From a bacterium (lineage in GTDB: Bacteria; Bacillota; Bacilli; Lactobacillales; Streptococcaceae), in contig CAJNCA010000002.1 of assembly GCA_905221145.1 (NCBI GenBank), positions 1-64,000 of the forward strand: a stretch of DNA of 64,000 nt, written 5' to 3'. Under the pieces are notes generated by a model. That model was not told the origin of the DNA. It made no database searches and saw only the letters and a list, made by a program, of their open reading frames with translations. This document shows, piece after piece, positions 55,671 through 64,000 of the stretch; positions within the stretch are counted from its first letter, which is position 1; each line of letters opens with the position of its first letter. A program made the position numbers and the translations under genes.

Positions 55671-56846
55671 ATGTTAGATTTGAAAGAATACGGTATTGTC
55701 ATGTGGCCAGAGGAGAAGATCATTTCTTTTCGTGAGAAACTTCTCACTTGGTATGATGAAAACAAAAGAGATTTACCGTGGCGTAGAAGTAAAAATCCTT
55801 ATCACATCTGGGTATCTGAAATCATGCTTCAGCAGACTAGAGTGGATACAGTTATTCCATACTACGAAAGATTCTTGGACTGGTTTCCAATTGTTGAAAG
55901 CCTGGCGAATGCCTCTGAAGAGCGTTTGTTGAAGGCTTGGGAGGGATTGGGTTATTATTCTCGAGTTCGTAATATGCAGGCTGCGGCCCAGCAGATTATG
56001 ACTGATTTTGGGGGTCAATTTCCAAATACCTATGAAGGAATTTCCAGTCTGAAAGGAATTGGTCCTTACACAGCAGGAGCCATTTCTAGTATTGCTTTCA
56101 ACTTGACTGAGCCAGCTGTAGATGGTAATGTTATGAGGGTTTTGGCCCGTCTGTTCGAAGTCAACCATGATATTGGGATTCCAAGTAATCGCAAAATTTT
56201 TCAGGCAATGATGGAAATCTTGATTGATCCAGAACGTCCGGGTGACTTTAATCAAGCTTTGATGGACTTGGGTTCAGATATTGAGGCGCCAGTTAATCCT
56301 AGGCCAGAAGAGAGTCCAGTGAAGGACTTTAGTGCGGCATATCAGAATGGAACCATGGACCGTTATCCAATCAAGGCTCCAAAGAAAAAGCCAGTTCCCA
56401 TTTATCTAAAAGCACTAGTTGTGAAAAATGTTCAGGGGCAATTTTTACTTGAAAAAAATGAAAGTGAAAAGTTGTTGGCGGGATTTTGGCATTTTCCCTT
56501 GATAGAAGTAGATGAGTTTTCGCAAGAAGAGCAGTTTGATCTTTTCCAGCAGGTTGCAGAAGAAAGTGTGAATTTTGGCCCCAGTCCAGAGGAGAGTTTT
56601 CAGCAGGACTATGACTTAGAAGTTGATTGGCTTGATGGTTGTTTTGAGACTGTCAAGCATGTCTTTAGTCATCGTAAATGGCATGTAAAGATTGTAGCAG
56701 GTCAGGTGACTGACTTTCATGATTTTTCAGATAGGGAGGTTCGCTGGCTTCCACCAGAAGAGTTTAAGGATTACCCACTTGCCAAACCCCAACAAAAAAT
56801 CTGGCAGGCTTATGCACAAGCCAACTTAGACAGTAGTGAAGACTAG
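55671..56846 (+). CDS. mutY: Adenine DNA glycosylase MutY, without iron-sulfur cluster
   Basis: Removes adenine paired with 8-oxoguanine. The 391-residue protein has [20 protein letters not shown] with catalytic Glu50, a helix-hairpin-helix [13 protein letters not shown] and catalytic Asp151 in AVDGNVMRV, then a C-terminal NUDIX-like 8-oxoG recognition domain (about 245-375). The segment after NQALMDLG, where MutY normally has four cysteines for a [4Fe-4S] cluster, reads [20 protein letters not shown] with none. Cluster-less MutY is known in lactic acid bacteria. ATG 55671 lies 6 nt after the promoter, so the mRNA may be leaderless. Works with mutX against oxidised guanine. Confidence 0.92.
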   Translation: MLDLKEYGIVMWPEEKIISFREKLLTWYDENKRDLPWRRSKNPYHIWVSEIMLQQTRVDTVIPYYERFLDWFPIVESLANASEERLLKAWEGLGYYSRVRNMQAAAQQIMTDFGGQFPNTYEGISSLKGIGPYTAGAISSIAFNLTEPAVDGNVMRVLARLFEVNHDIGIPSNRKIFQAMMEILIDPERPGDFNQALMDLGSDIEAPVNPRPEESPVKDFSAAYQNGTMDRYPIKAPKKKPVPIYLKALVVKNVQGQFLLEKNESEKLLAGFWHFPLIEVDEFSQEEQFDLFQQVAEESVNFGPSPEESFQQDYDLEVDWLDGCFETVKHVFSHRKWHVKIVAGQVTDFHDFSDREVRWLPPEEFKDYPLAKPQQKIWQAYAQANLDSSED

Positions 56847-56874
56847 CTATTGTGTCTTCTTGTTATTTTTTTGG

Positions 56875-56880
56875 TATAAT
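56875..56880 (+). promoter_or_regulatory. Extended -10 promoter of vicRKX
   Basis: TGGTATAAT with TATAAT at 56875-56880, 22 nt before ATG 56902, starting within 34 nt after the mutY stop. Confidence 0.7.
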
Positions 56881-56901
56881 AGTAGAGAAAAAGGTGAACA
56901 T

Positions 56902-57609
56902 ATGAAAAAAATATTAATTGTAGATGATGAAAAACCAATCTCGGATATTATCAAGTTTAATATGACCAAGGAAGGTTACGAGGTTGTAACTGCTTTTAAT
57001 GGCCGTGAAGCACTAGAGCAATTTGAAGCAGAGCAGCCAGATATTATTATTTTGGATTTGATGCTTCCAGAAATTGATGGTTTAGAAGTTGCTAAGACTA
57101 TTCGTAAGACCAGTAGTGTGCCTATTATCATGCTGTCAGCGAAAGACAGTGAATTCGATAAGGTTATCGGTTTAGAACTGGGAGCGGATGACTATGTAAC
57201 CAAACCCTTCTCAAATCGTGAGTTGCAGGCGCGTGTCAAAGCTCTTCTCCGTCGTACAGATTTGACTTCTGTAGATAATCAAGAGTCTGATGAAAAGAAA
57301 ACTCAACCCTTGCAAATTGGTGACTTGGAGATTGTACCAGATGCTTATGTAGCTAAAAAATACGGTGAAGAACTAGACTTAACCCACCGTGAATTTGAGC
57401 TTTTGTACCACTTGGCGTCTCATATCGGTCAAGTAATTACGCGTGAACACTTGCTTGAAACTGTCTGGGGTTATGATTATTTCGGAGATGTTCGGACTGT
57501 TGATGTAACTATCAGACGTTTGCGTGAGAAGATTGAAGATACACCAAGTCGTCCAGAATATATTCTAACACGTCGCGGTGTTGGTTATTATATGAGAAAT
57601 AATGATTAA
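56902..57609 (+). CDS. vicR: Response regulator VicR (WalR)
   Basis: Essential regulator of cell wall hydrolases and surface genes in pneumococcus. The 235-residue OmpR/PhoB-type protein has a receiver domain with phospho-acceptor D52 ([13 protein letters not shown]) and a winged-helix DNA-binding domain (about 135-232, ending [29 protein letters not shown]). I chose ATG 56902 behind AAAGGTG; the upstream open frame crosses the promoter. It overlaps vicK by 8 nt. Confidence 0.96.
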   Translation: MKKILIVDDEKPISDIIKFNMTKEGYEVVTAFNGREALEQFEAEQPDIIILDLMLPEIDGLEVAKTIRKTSSVPIIMLSAKDSEFDKVIGLELGADDYVTKPFSNRELQARVKALLRRTDLTSVDNQESDEKKTQPLQIGDLEIVPDAYVAKKYGEELDLTHREFELLYHLASHIGQVITREHLLETVWGYDYFGDVRTVDVTIRRLREKIEDTPSRPEYILTRRGVGYYMRNND

Positions 57610-58951
57610 ACTAATTAAAGACACAGTTTTAACCAGTGATTTTATCTTTATCCTTATTTTACTTGGCTTTATTTTAGTCGTGACCTTGCTTTTACTAGAA
57701 AATCGTCGGGATAATATTCGGCTGAAGCAAATCAATCAAAAGGTAAAAGACCTGATTGCAGGAGATTATTCTCAGGTATTGGATATGCAGGGAAGCTCTG
57801 AAATTACCAATATTACCAATAATCTCAATGATTTATCAGAAGTAATCCGTTTAACCCAAGAAAATTTGGAACAAGAGAGTAAAAGATTACACAGTATCCT
57901 CTCTTACATGACAGATGGAGTCCTTGCGACCAATCGTCGTGGCAAGATTACCATGATCAATGACATGGCTAAGAAACAGTTAGGTGTTCAGAAAGAAGAT
58001 GTTCTAAACAAAAGTATTCTAGAATTGCTTAAGATTGAAGATGAGTATGAACTTCGTGATTTGATCACCCAAATTCCTGAGCTCATCATTGATTCCCAGG
58101 ATGCTAATGGTGAGTATCTGAGCCTTCGTGTTCGCTTTGCCTTAATTCGACGAGAGTCTGGCTTTATCTCAGGTCTGGTTGCCGTTCTGCATGATACAAC
58201 GGAGCAAGAGAAGGAAGAGCGCGAACGGAGACTCTTTGTTTCCAATGTTAGTCATGAGTTACGGACACCTCTGACTAGTGTAAAATCCTATCTTGAAGCT
58301 TTGGATGAGGGAGCCTTGTCAGAACCTGTCGCACCAGACTTTATCAAGGTGTCTCTAGATGAAACTAATCGTATGATGCGGATGGTGACAGACCTTCTCC
58401 ATCTTTCACGGATTGATAATGCAACTAGTCACCTAGATGTAGAATTGATTAACTTTACTGCCTTTATTACCTTTATTCTTAACCGTTTTGATAAGATGAA
58501 GGGACCAGACGAAGAGAAGAAATATGAATTAGTCAGAGATTACCCCATTACCTCAGTCTGGATTGAAATTGATACAGACAAGATGACACAGGTCATTGAT
58601 AATATTCTCAACAATGCCATTAAATATTCTCCAGATGGTGGTAAAATTAAAGTGACAATGAAGACAACTGATGATCAGATGATTTTATCTATCTCAGACC
58701 AAGGCTTGGGTATTCCTAAACAAGATTTGCCTCGTATCTTTGATCGTTTCTATCGTGTGGATCGTGCTAGAAGTCGTGCCCAAGGTGGTACGGGTCTGGG
58801 ACTGTCTATTGCCAAAGAAATTATCAAACAACATAATGGTTTTATTTGGGCCAAGAGTGAATACGGTAAGGGATCAACTTTCACAATTGTGCTCCCTTAT
58901 GATAAGGATGCAGTGAAAGAAGAAGTATGGGAGGATGAAGTAGAAGACTAG
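57602..58951 (+). CDS. vicK: Sensor histidine kinase VicK (WalK)
   Basis: The 449-residue membrane kinase has one N-terminal membrane segment (about 12-31), a HAMP linker, a PAS domain (about 90-200), the phospho-acceptor His218 in [14 protein letters not shown], and a C-terminal ATPase with [11 protein letters not shown] and [18 protein letters not shown]. One-segment VicK proteins are typical of streptococci. It controls VicR phosphorylation. It overlaps vicR by 8 nt and precedes vicX by 1 nt. Confidence 0.96.
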   Translation: MIKLIKDTVLTSDFIFILILLGFILVVTLLLLENRRDNIRLKQINQKVKDLIAGDYSQVLDMQGSSEITNITNNLNDLSEVIRLTQENLEQESKRLHSILSYMTDGVLATNRRGKITMINDMAKKQLGVQKEDVLNKSILELLKIEDEYELRDLITQIPELIIDSQDANGEYLSLRVRFALIRRESGFISGLVAVLHDTTEQEKEERERRLFVSNVSHELRTPLTSVKSYLEALDEGALSEPVAPDFIKVSLDETNRMMRMVTDLLHLSRIDNATSHLDVELINFTAFITFILNRFDKMKGPDEEKKYELVRDYPITSVWIEIDTDKMTQVIDNILNNAIKYSPDGGKIKVTMKTTDDQMILSISDQGLGIPKQDLPRIFDRFYRVDRARSRAQGGTGLGLSIAKEIIKQHNGFIWAKSEYGKGSTFTIVLPYDKDAVKEEVWEDEVED

Positions 58952-58952
58952 A

Positions 58953-59762
58953 ATGAGTGAAACAGGCTTTAAATACAGTATTTTAGCGTCGGGTTCCAGT
59001 GGAAATTCCTTTTATCTGGAAACACCAAAAAAGAAACTTTTAGTAGATGCCGGCTTGTCGGGCAAGAAAATCACCAGCCTACTTGCTGAAATTAATCGCA
59101 AACCAGAAGACTTGGATGCCATCTTGATTACCCATGAGCATTCAGACCATATCCATGGAGTGGGCGTTTTGGCTCGCAAGTATGGTATGGATCTTTATGC
59201 CAATGAAAAGACCTGGCAAGCTATGGAAAATAGCAAGTATCTTGGCAAGGTGGATTCTTCGCAGAAGCACATCTTTGAGATGGGCAAAACCAAAACTTTT
59301 GGAGATATCGACATCGAGAGTTTTGGTGTAAGCCATGATGCGGTCGCACCGCAGTTCTATCGCTTTATGAAGGATGATAAGAGTTTTGTCATGCTGACTG
59401 ATACAGGTTATGTTAGTGACCGTATGGCAGGGATTGTCGAAAATGCGGATGGCTATCTTATCGAGTCCAACCATGATGTAGAGATTTTGCGAGCAGGTTC
59501 TTATGCATGGCGACTCAAACAACGAATCCTATCGGATCTCGGCCACCTTTCTAACGAGGACGGTGCTGAAGCAATGATTCGGACGCTAGGAAATCGCACT
59601 AAGAAAATCTACCTAGGACATTTGTCCAAGGAGAATAATATCAAGGAGCTAGCTCACATGACCATGGTCAACCAGCTAGCACAAGCTGATCTGGGAGTTG
59701 GAGTAGACTTTAAGGTCTATGATACCTCACCAGATACCGCAACACCATTGACAGATATATAA
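58953..59762 (+). CDS. vicX: Metallo-beta-lactamase-fold protein VicX (WalJ)
   Basis: A 269-residue MBL-fold hydrolase with the metal-binding HEHSDHIHG (about 59-67), SHD and TDTGYVSDRM. VicX/YycJ is nearly always the third gene of vicRK operons and has nuclease-type relatives. It does not affect VicRK phosphorylation in a known way. It starts at ATG 58953, just after vicK, and is closed by a strong terminator. Confidence 0.93.
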   Translation: MSETGFKYSILASGSSGNSFYLETPKKKLLVDAGLSGKKITSLLAEINRKPEDLDAILITHEHSDHIHGVGVLARKYGMDLYANEKTWQAMENSKYLGKVDSSQKHIFEMGKTKTFGDIDIESFGVSHDAVAPQFYRFMKDDKSFVMLTDTGYVSDRMAGIVENADGYLIESNHDVEILRAGSYAWRLKQRILSDLGHLSNEDGAEAMIRTLGNRTKKIYLGHLSKENNIKELAHMTMVNQLAQADLGVGVDFKVYDTSPDTATPLTDI

Positions 59763-59791
59763 AAAAGAAGGCGAGCGCCTTCTTTTTTATA
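59758..59791 (+). terminator. Terminator after vicX
   Basis: A perfect 16-bp stem (59758-59773 with 59776-59791) rich in A on one side and T on the other. It includes the vicX stop and works as a strong terminator. Confidence 0.88.
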
Positions 59792-59846
59792 AATTAGTAG
59801 ATATTTGTTGTGGTATAATGTTTAAAAATGACATAGGAGAAGTAGT

Positions 59847-60620
59847 GTGAAAAGAAAATGGTTTTTTAAGGATTACTATGATACAACGATTATCATACTT
59901 GCGTTGATATCTGTTGCTCTAGTCTTGCTTGGATTTGCTGAGATGGTCGATTTGGACAATCCTCCGTACAATATTATTGATTTACTACTTTGGGGTGTTT
60001 TTGTGGTAGATTATGGCTGGCGGTTCTTTTTAAGTAAAGGGAAATGGCGATTCATAATTGAAAATATCTTTGATTTGCTAGCTATTCTCCCTTTAAATGC
60101 TATTTTTACAGTGTTTCGATTAGGACGCATCTTTCGTCTAGCAAGGCTGACAAAATTACTGAAACTGACTCGTCTTTTAAGAATCGTTGGATTGACTGGT
60201 AAGCTGGAAAAGAAGATTGGAAAACTCTTACGAACAAATGGCTTGCTTTATATTTTCTATCTCAATTCCTTTATTGTGCTGGTAGGAAGTTCGATTTTAT
60301 CCGTTGTTGAAGAAAAATCTTTCTCAGATAGTCTTTGGTGGGCTCTTGTTACTGTAACGACAGTTGGTTATGGGGATATTGTTCCGAATTCGATTTTTGG
60401 TAAATGGTTAGCTGTTTTATTAATGCTTGTAGGTATTGGAACAATAGGAATGTTAACGAGTGCCTTGACGAACTTTTTTGTAAAAGATAATCCAGATGAA
60501 CAGATAAAACTTGATAAACTTCAAGATGAATTATCTAGTCAGAGAATGTTACTAGAGAGACAATCCGAGAAGATAGAAGAACTACATAGAATGATACAAT
60601 ATTTGCTTGAAAAAACGTAA
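59847..60620 (+). CDS. Voltage-gated-type potassium channel
   Basis: A 257-residue membrane protein with six membrane segments and the selectivity filter TTVGYGDIVP (GYGD near 174). Segment S4 is arginine-rich (FRLGRIFRLARLTKLLKLTRLLRI, about residues 90-115), as in Kv channels. The C-terminal tail (after 215) is a probable coiled coil. It begins with GTG at 59847 behind AGGAGA. Physiological role unknown. Confidence 0.86.
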   Translation: MKRKWFFKDYYDTTIIILALISVALVLLGFAEMVDLDNPPYNIIDLLLWGVFVVDYGWRFFLSKGKWRFIIENIFDLLAILPLNAIFTVFRLGRIFRLARLTKLLKLTRLLRIVGLTGKLEKKIGKLLRTNGLLYIFYLNSFIVLVGSSILSVVEEKSFSDSLWWALVTVTTVGYGDIVPNSIFGKWLAVLLMLVGIGTIGMLTSALTNFFVKDNPDEQIKLDKLQDELSSQRMLLERQSEKIEELHRMIQYLLEKT

Positions 60621-60631
60621 TTTTAACCATT

Positions 60632-60659
60632 AAAAAACCACTCGATGAGTGGCTTTTTT
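60632..60659. terminator. Bidirectional terminator between the K channel and the Bta-like gene
   Basis: AAAAAACCACTC pairs with GAGTGGCTTTTTT, with A/T tails on both sides. It serves the converging genes. Confidence 0.85.
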
Positions 60660-61005
60660 ACAATCCTGCAAATTCTTTGATTTCTTGTGCTGACATTGAA
60701 GAGTCGCAACGGACATTGATTTGTCCATCTGCGATGTGGACAAAGCCTGGTACTGTTGGGATTCCGTAGCGTGAGCGGAATGCTTGCAACTCATTGAGTT
60801 GGCTTGGTTCTTCACTATTGATGAAGTAGATGTGGGCTTTAGTTTCAGCTACGACACCTGCCAATGTACCTGCAAATTTACGGCAGTAAGGGCAAGTTTT
60901 GCGACCGATAAAGAAAGTTGCAGTTTCTTTTTTATCAAGAGCTTCTTGCGCACGCGCAACTGTAGTGACTTCAAGGTCTTTGATATTATCTAAAAATTGT
61001 TCCAT
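60658..61005 (-). CDS. Thioredoxin-fold protein (bacteriocin transport accessory, Bta-like)
   Basis: A 115-residue thioredoxin-fold protein with a CPYC active site in RKTCPYCRKFAGTL (about 35-48) and the cis-proline segment TVPGFVHI. The family is often annotated bacteriocin transport accessory protein. No bacteriocin genes lie near, so a general thiol-disulfide role is likely. It starts at ATG 61005 and lies upstream of pgm on the same strand order reversed (pgm is separate, with its own promoter). Confidence 0.82.
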   Translation of the reverse strand: MEQFLDNIKDLEVTTVARAQEALDKKETATFFIGRKTCPYCRKFAGTLAGVVAETKAHIYFINSEEPSQLNELQAFRSRYGIPTVPGFVHIADGQINVRCDSSMSAQEIKEFAGL

Positions 61006-61073
61006 GAGATTACCTCGCTTTCATTGATAAGTCTAGTATGCCATAAAGTTTCTAAAATTGCTTAGATTTGATA

Positions 61074-61110
61074 CGAAAAAAAGATGAGATTGGTTTGTCT
61101 CATCTTTTAT
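61074..61110 (-). terminator. Terminator of pgm
   Basis: Stem AAAAGATGAGA with TCTCATCTTTT, followed on the minus strand by TTTTTTT, 7 nt after the pgm stop. Confidence 0.85.
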
Positions 61111-61116
61111 AGGATT

Positions 61117-62835
61117 TTATTTTACAAAAGCATTGATTTCTGCTTCGATGTTTGCAATCTTAGCTTGTGATTCTTCGTTGGTTTCCCCTACAACTGCAAT
61201 GTAGAATTTGATTTTTGGTTCAGTACCTGAAGGGCGAACGGCAATCCATGAACCGTCAGCAAGTGTGTATTTCAAAACATCACTTGGAGGAGTTGTCAAG
61301 TTTGTAACAGTGCCGTCAGCAGCAGTAGCTGTTTGAGATTTGAAGTCTTCTACGACAGTGATAGCTGTTGCATTCCATTCTTTTGGAGCGTTGTTACGGA
61401 ATTTAGCCATAATTGCTTTGATTTGTTCAGCACCATCGACACCAGAAAGGGTAACAGAGATAGTCTTTTCTGCGTAGTAACCGTACTCTTTGTAGATTTC
61501 TTCGATACCGTCAGCAAGTGTCAAACCACGTGAACGGTAGTAGGCAGCAAGTTCAGCAACGACAAGAACAGCTTGGATAGCATCTTTATCTCGTACGAAT
61601 GGTTTAATCAAGTAACCGAAGCTTTCTTCAAATCCCATCATGTAAGTGTGGTTGTGTTTTTCTTCGAATTCTTGGATTTTTTCAGCGATAAATTTGAAAC
61701 CTGTCAAGACGTTGAACATGGTTGCGCCGTAGCTTTCAGCAATCTTCGTTACCAAGTCAGTTGATACGATAGATTTACATAGGGCTGCATTTTCAGGAAG
61801 AGTTCCAGCGTTTTTGTGGGCTTCCAAGATGTATTTAGCCATGATAGCACCGATTTGGTTACCTGAAAGGTTGAGGTAGCTACCATCTTTTTGAAGAACT
61901 TCAACACCAACACGGTCAGCATCAGGGTCAGTTGCGACAAGAACATCTGCACCAACTTGGCGACCAAGTTCTTCAGCAAGGGCAAAGGCTGCTTGGCTTT
62001 CTGGGTTTGGAGATTTTACAGTTGAGAAGTCAGGGTCAGCAGTTGCTTGCGCTTCAACGACTTGAACAGAGTCAAATCCTGCTTGGGCAAGAGCACGACG
62101 AGCCAACATTTCACCAGTACCATGAAGTGGTGTGTAGACAATCTTCATGTCTTTACCGAATTCTTCAATCAAAGCTGGGTTGATGTTTACGTCCTTAACC
62201 TCTTTAAGGTATTCTCCGTCAACAGCTTCGCCGATAACTTCAATCAAGCCAGAAGCTTTTTCAGCTTCTACATCAGCAACTTCTACCGCAAATGGGTTTT
62301 CGATTGCACGGATATAAGTAGTCAAAGCGTCTGCGTCGTGTGGAGGCATTTGTCCACCGTCTTCACCGTAAACCTTGTAACCGTTAAATGGAGCAGGGTT
62401 GTGGCTGGCTGTGACCATAATACCTGCGAAACAGTTGAGGTGACGAACTGCAAATGAGAGTTCTGGAGTTGGACGAAGGCTTTCAAATACATAAGATTTG
62501 ATGCCGTGTTTAGCAAGAACTGCTGCAGATTCAAAGGCAAACTCTGGTGAGAAGTGACGGCTATCGTAGGCGATTGCGACACCACGTTCTTTTTCGTTTC
62601 CACCTTTTGACTCAATCAAACGAGCCAATCCTTCAGTAGCTTGACGAACAACGTAGATGTTGATGCGGTTTGTACCAGCACCAATCAAGCCACGCATACC
62701 TGCAGTACCAAATTCAAGGTTTGTATAGAAGGCATCTTCCTTCGTTTTTTCATCCATATTTTCCAAATCTTGACGAAGGTAGTCAGGAAGCTCCGCAAAA
62801 TCAACCCATTTCTGGTAATTTTCTTGGTAAGACAT
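61117..62835 (-). CDS. pgm: Alpha-phosphoglucomutase / phosphomannomutase
   Basis: Interconverts glucose 6-phosphate and glucose 1-phosphate, feeding capsule, teichoic acid and glycolipid precursors. The 572-residue protein has the phosphoserine loop TASHNPAPFNGYK (serine near 143), the metal-binding DPDADRVGV and the sugar loop GFEESFGY, ending with the phosphate loop VRPSGTEPKIKFY. It starts at ATG 62835 behind AAGGAG. Alone in its transcript, with possible CcpA and CodY sites upstream. Confidence 0.95.
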   Translation of the reverse strand: MSYQENYQKWVDFAELPDYLRQDLENMDEKTKEDAFYTNLEFGTAGMRGLIGAGTNRINIYVVRQATEGLARLIESKGGNEKERGVAIAYDSRHFSPEFAFESAAVLAKHGIKSYVFESLRPTPELSFAVRHLNCFAGIMVTASHNPAPFNGYKVYGEDGGQMPPHDADALTTYIRAIENPFAVEVADVEAEKASGLIEVIGEAVDGEYLKEVKDVNINPALIEEFGKDMKIVYTPLHGTGEMLARRALAQAGFDSVQVVEAQATADPDFSTVKSPNPESQAAFALAEELGRQVGADVLVATDPDADRVGVEVLQKDGSYLNLSGNQIGAIMAKYILEAHKNAGTLPENAALCKSIVSTDLVTKIAESYGATMFNVLTGFKFIAEKIQEFEEKHNHTYMMGFEESFGYLIKPFVRDKDAIQAVLVVAELAAYYRSRGLTLADGIEEIYKEYGYYAEKTISVTLSGVDGAEQIKAIMAKFRNNAPKEWNATAITVVEDFKSQTATAADGTVTNLTTPPSDVLKYTLADGSWIAVRPSGTEPKIKFYIAVVGETNEESQAKIANIEAEINAFVK

Positions 62836-62859
62836 TAAAATTCTCCTTTTTGTAAATTG

Positions 62860-62879
62860 TTTTAACCGTTCACATTATA
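62860..62879 (-). promoter_or_regulatory. pgm promoter with cre-like site
   Basis: Minus strand -10 TATAAT (62879-62874) overlaps ATGTGAACGGTTAAAA (62875-62860), which matches the cre consensus WTGNNARCGNWWWCAW at 15 of 16 positions. A site over the -10 and start would block transcription when CcpA is active. Confidence 0.45.
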
Positions 62880-62912
62880 GCACTTTTTGGCATTTTAGTA
62901 AAACGGTAGCAT

Positions 62913-62927
62913 AATTTTCAGAAAAGT
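62913..62927. promoter_or_regulatory. CodY-like box between pgm and the ABC-F gene
   Basis: AATTTTCAGAAAAGT matches the CodY consensus at 14 of 15 positions. It lies upstream of the pgm -10 and about 30 bp from the ABC-F -35. Either gene could be the target. Confidence 0.45.
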
Positions 62928-62953
62928 AGTGACATATGCCTGTTTATCAAGTC

Positions 62954-62982
62954 TTGAATGCCTTAGGGAAACATGCTATACT
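62954..62982 (+). promoter_or_regulatory. ABC-F gene promoter, 6 nt from the start codon
   Basis: TTGAAT (62954-62959), 17 nt, TATACT (62977-62982) preceded by TGC, an extended -10. The ATG at 62989 is 6 nt downstream and no ribosome binding site intervenes. Confidence 0.7.
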
Positions 62983-62988
62983 ACTTGT

Positions 62989-64000
62989 ATGATTATTTTA
63001 CAAGCTAATAAAATTGAACGTTCTTTTGCAGGAGAGGTTCTTTTTGATAATATCAACCTGCAAGTTGATGACCGAGATCGGATTGCCCTCGTTGGGAAAA
63101 ACGGGGCGGGTAAGTCTACTCTTTTGAAGATTTTGGTTGGAGAAGAGGAGCCAACTAGCGGAGAAATCAATAAGAAAAAAGATATTTCTCTGTCTTACCT
63201 AGCCCAAGATAGCCGTTTTGAGTCTGAAAATACCATCTACGATGAGATGCTTCATGTCTTTGATGACCTGCGTCGGACTGAGAAACAACTTCGTCAGATG
63301 GAGTTGGAGATGGGAGAAAAGTCTGGTGAGGATTTGAATAAGCTGATGTCCGATTACGACCGTTTATCTGAGAATTTTCGCCAAGCAGATGGCTTTACCT
63401 ATGAAGCTGATATCCGTGCTATTTTGAATGGATTCAAGTTTGATGAATCTATGTGGCAGATGAAAATTGCCGAGCTTTCTGGTGGTCAAAACACCCGTCT
63501 GGCTCTTGCTAAAATGCTTCTTGAAAAGCCCAATCTCTTGGTCTTGGACGAGCCAACCAACCACTTGGATATTGAAACCATCGCTTGGCTAGAGAATTAC
63601 TTGGTAAACTATAGTGGTGCCCTCATTATTGTTAGTCACGACCGTTATTTCTTGGACAAGGTTGCGACGATTACACTGGATTTGACCAAGCATTCCTTGG
63701 ATCGCTACGTGGGAAATTACTCTCGCTTTGTCGAGCTGAAGGAGCAAAAGCTGGCTACTGAGGCAAAAAACTATGAAAAGCAGCAGAAGGAGATCGCTGC
63801 TCTGGAAGATTTTGTTAATCGCAATTTAGTCCGTGCTTCAACGACTAAACGAGCCCAATCTCGACGCAAACAACTGGAAAAAATGGAGCGTTTGGACAAG
63901 CCTGAAGCTGGTAAGAAATCAGCCAATATGACCTTCCAGTCGGAAAAAACGTCAGGTAATGTTGTCCTGACTGTTGAAAATGCGGCTATTGGCTATGATG
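62989..64000 (+). CDS. ABC-F family ATPase (runs off the window)
   Basis: The first 337 residues of a twin-cassette ABC-F protein, a cytosolic ribosome-associated ATPase without membrane domains. The first cassette has GKNGAGKST (36-44), the signature LSGGQNTRLALAKML (about 163-177) and VLDEPTNHLD (about 185-194). The interdomain linker begins near 245. A second cassette begins (NVVLTVENAAIGYD) as the window ends. ABC-F members rescue stalled ribosomes or protect them from antibiotics; subfamily unresolved. It starts at ATG 62989, just 6 nt after its promoter. Confidence 0.9.
   Translation, partial: MIILQANKIERSFAGEVLFDNINLQVDDRDRIALVGKNGAGKSTLLKILVGEEEPTSGEINKKKDISLSYLAQDSRFESENTIYDEMLHVFDDLRRTEKQLRQMELEMGEKSGEDLNKLMSDYDRLSENFRQADGFTYEADIRAILNGFKFDESMWQMKIAELSGGQNTRLALAKMLLEKPNLLVLDEPTNHLDIETIAWLENYLVNYSGALIIVSHDRYFLDKVATITLDLTKHSLDRYVGNYSRFVELKEQKLATEAKNYEKQQKEIAALEDFVNRNLVRASTTKRAQSRRKQLEKMERLDKPEAGKKSANMTFQSEKTSGNVVLTVENAAIGYD

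Noticed and set aside
60658..61005. Bacteriocin locus signalled by the accessory-protein name
   Set aside because: No precursor peptide, leader, immunity or peptidase-transporter gene is near. Only the thioredoxin fold is supported.
1..64000. CRISPR array or prophage
   Set aside because: No regularly spaced direct repeats and no phage structural, integrase or lysis genes were seen in the window.

Overview
The window reads as chromosomal DNA of a mitis-group Streptococcus (S. mitis, S. pneumoniae, S. pseudopneumoniae or a close relative). The pointers are a complete phosphocholine/teichoic acid locus (licD2-licD1-tacF diverging from tarI-tarJ-licA-licB-licC), a pneumococcal-type BOX repeat with a CiaR direct repeat beside it, late-competence (ComX) promoter boxes before dprA and radC, and VicRKX with a single-membrane-segment VicK. 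Species-level naming is inference, because no comparison could be run.

Layout. 1-125: end of an IS3-family element. 195-7936: choline uptake, activation and attachment to teichoic acid. 8025-12968: dprA, topA, a DUF454 protein, cutC and a YjbR-like gene. 13024-18954: leucine biosynthesis (CodY box, leader peptide and attenuator, leuA, leuB, a DUF1294 membrane protein, leuC, leuD) and a Sua5/YrdC-like gene. 19048-20317: guaC with a structured leader, then tRNA-Arg(CCG). 20463-27581: rnc-smc-HAD-HAD-ftsY. 27626-32259 (minus): GlnR-controlled glnHP-glnQ followed by zwf. 32343-35361: CPBP protease-like gene and uvrB. 35363-39186: an AT-rich accessory patch with a DUF2971 gene broken by one stop codon, coding remnants, mutX, a methyltransferase and a duplicated mutX tail. 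39183-42214 (minus): niaR-type regulator, niacin and pantothenate ECF S-components, coaC and coaB. 42440-47308: fhs, pcrA, radC. 47305-52076 (minus): glutamine amidotransferase, rex, two small DUF proteins, cysteine desulfurase, prs, CYTH. 52205-55588: relQ-nadK-rluD-family-pta. 55671-59762: mutY and vicR-vicK-vicX. 59847-64000: potassium channel, Bta-like thioredoxin, pgm and the start of an ABC-F gene.

How it fits together. The left arm builds and decorates choline teichoic acid. The leu, gln/zwf, rex, relQ, CodY-like and cre-like elements tie amino-acid, redox and carbon status to central metabolism. dprA, radC, uvrB, mutX and mutY form a DNA uptake and repair set spread through the window. 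Most genes are ordinary core genes. The less expected signals are regulatory: three promoters placed exactly 6 nt before a start codon (coaB, mutY, ABC-F); a hairpin that may bridge the ribosome binding site and start codon before the YjbR gene; a hairpin that could hide the radC ribosome binding site except in competence transcripts; a structured leader before guaC; a mini-ORF overlapping relQ; and the decayed island between uvrB and the niacin genes. I saw no CRISPR array, prophage or obviously complete new defence system.
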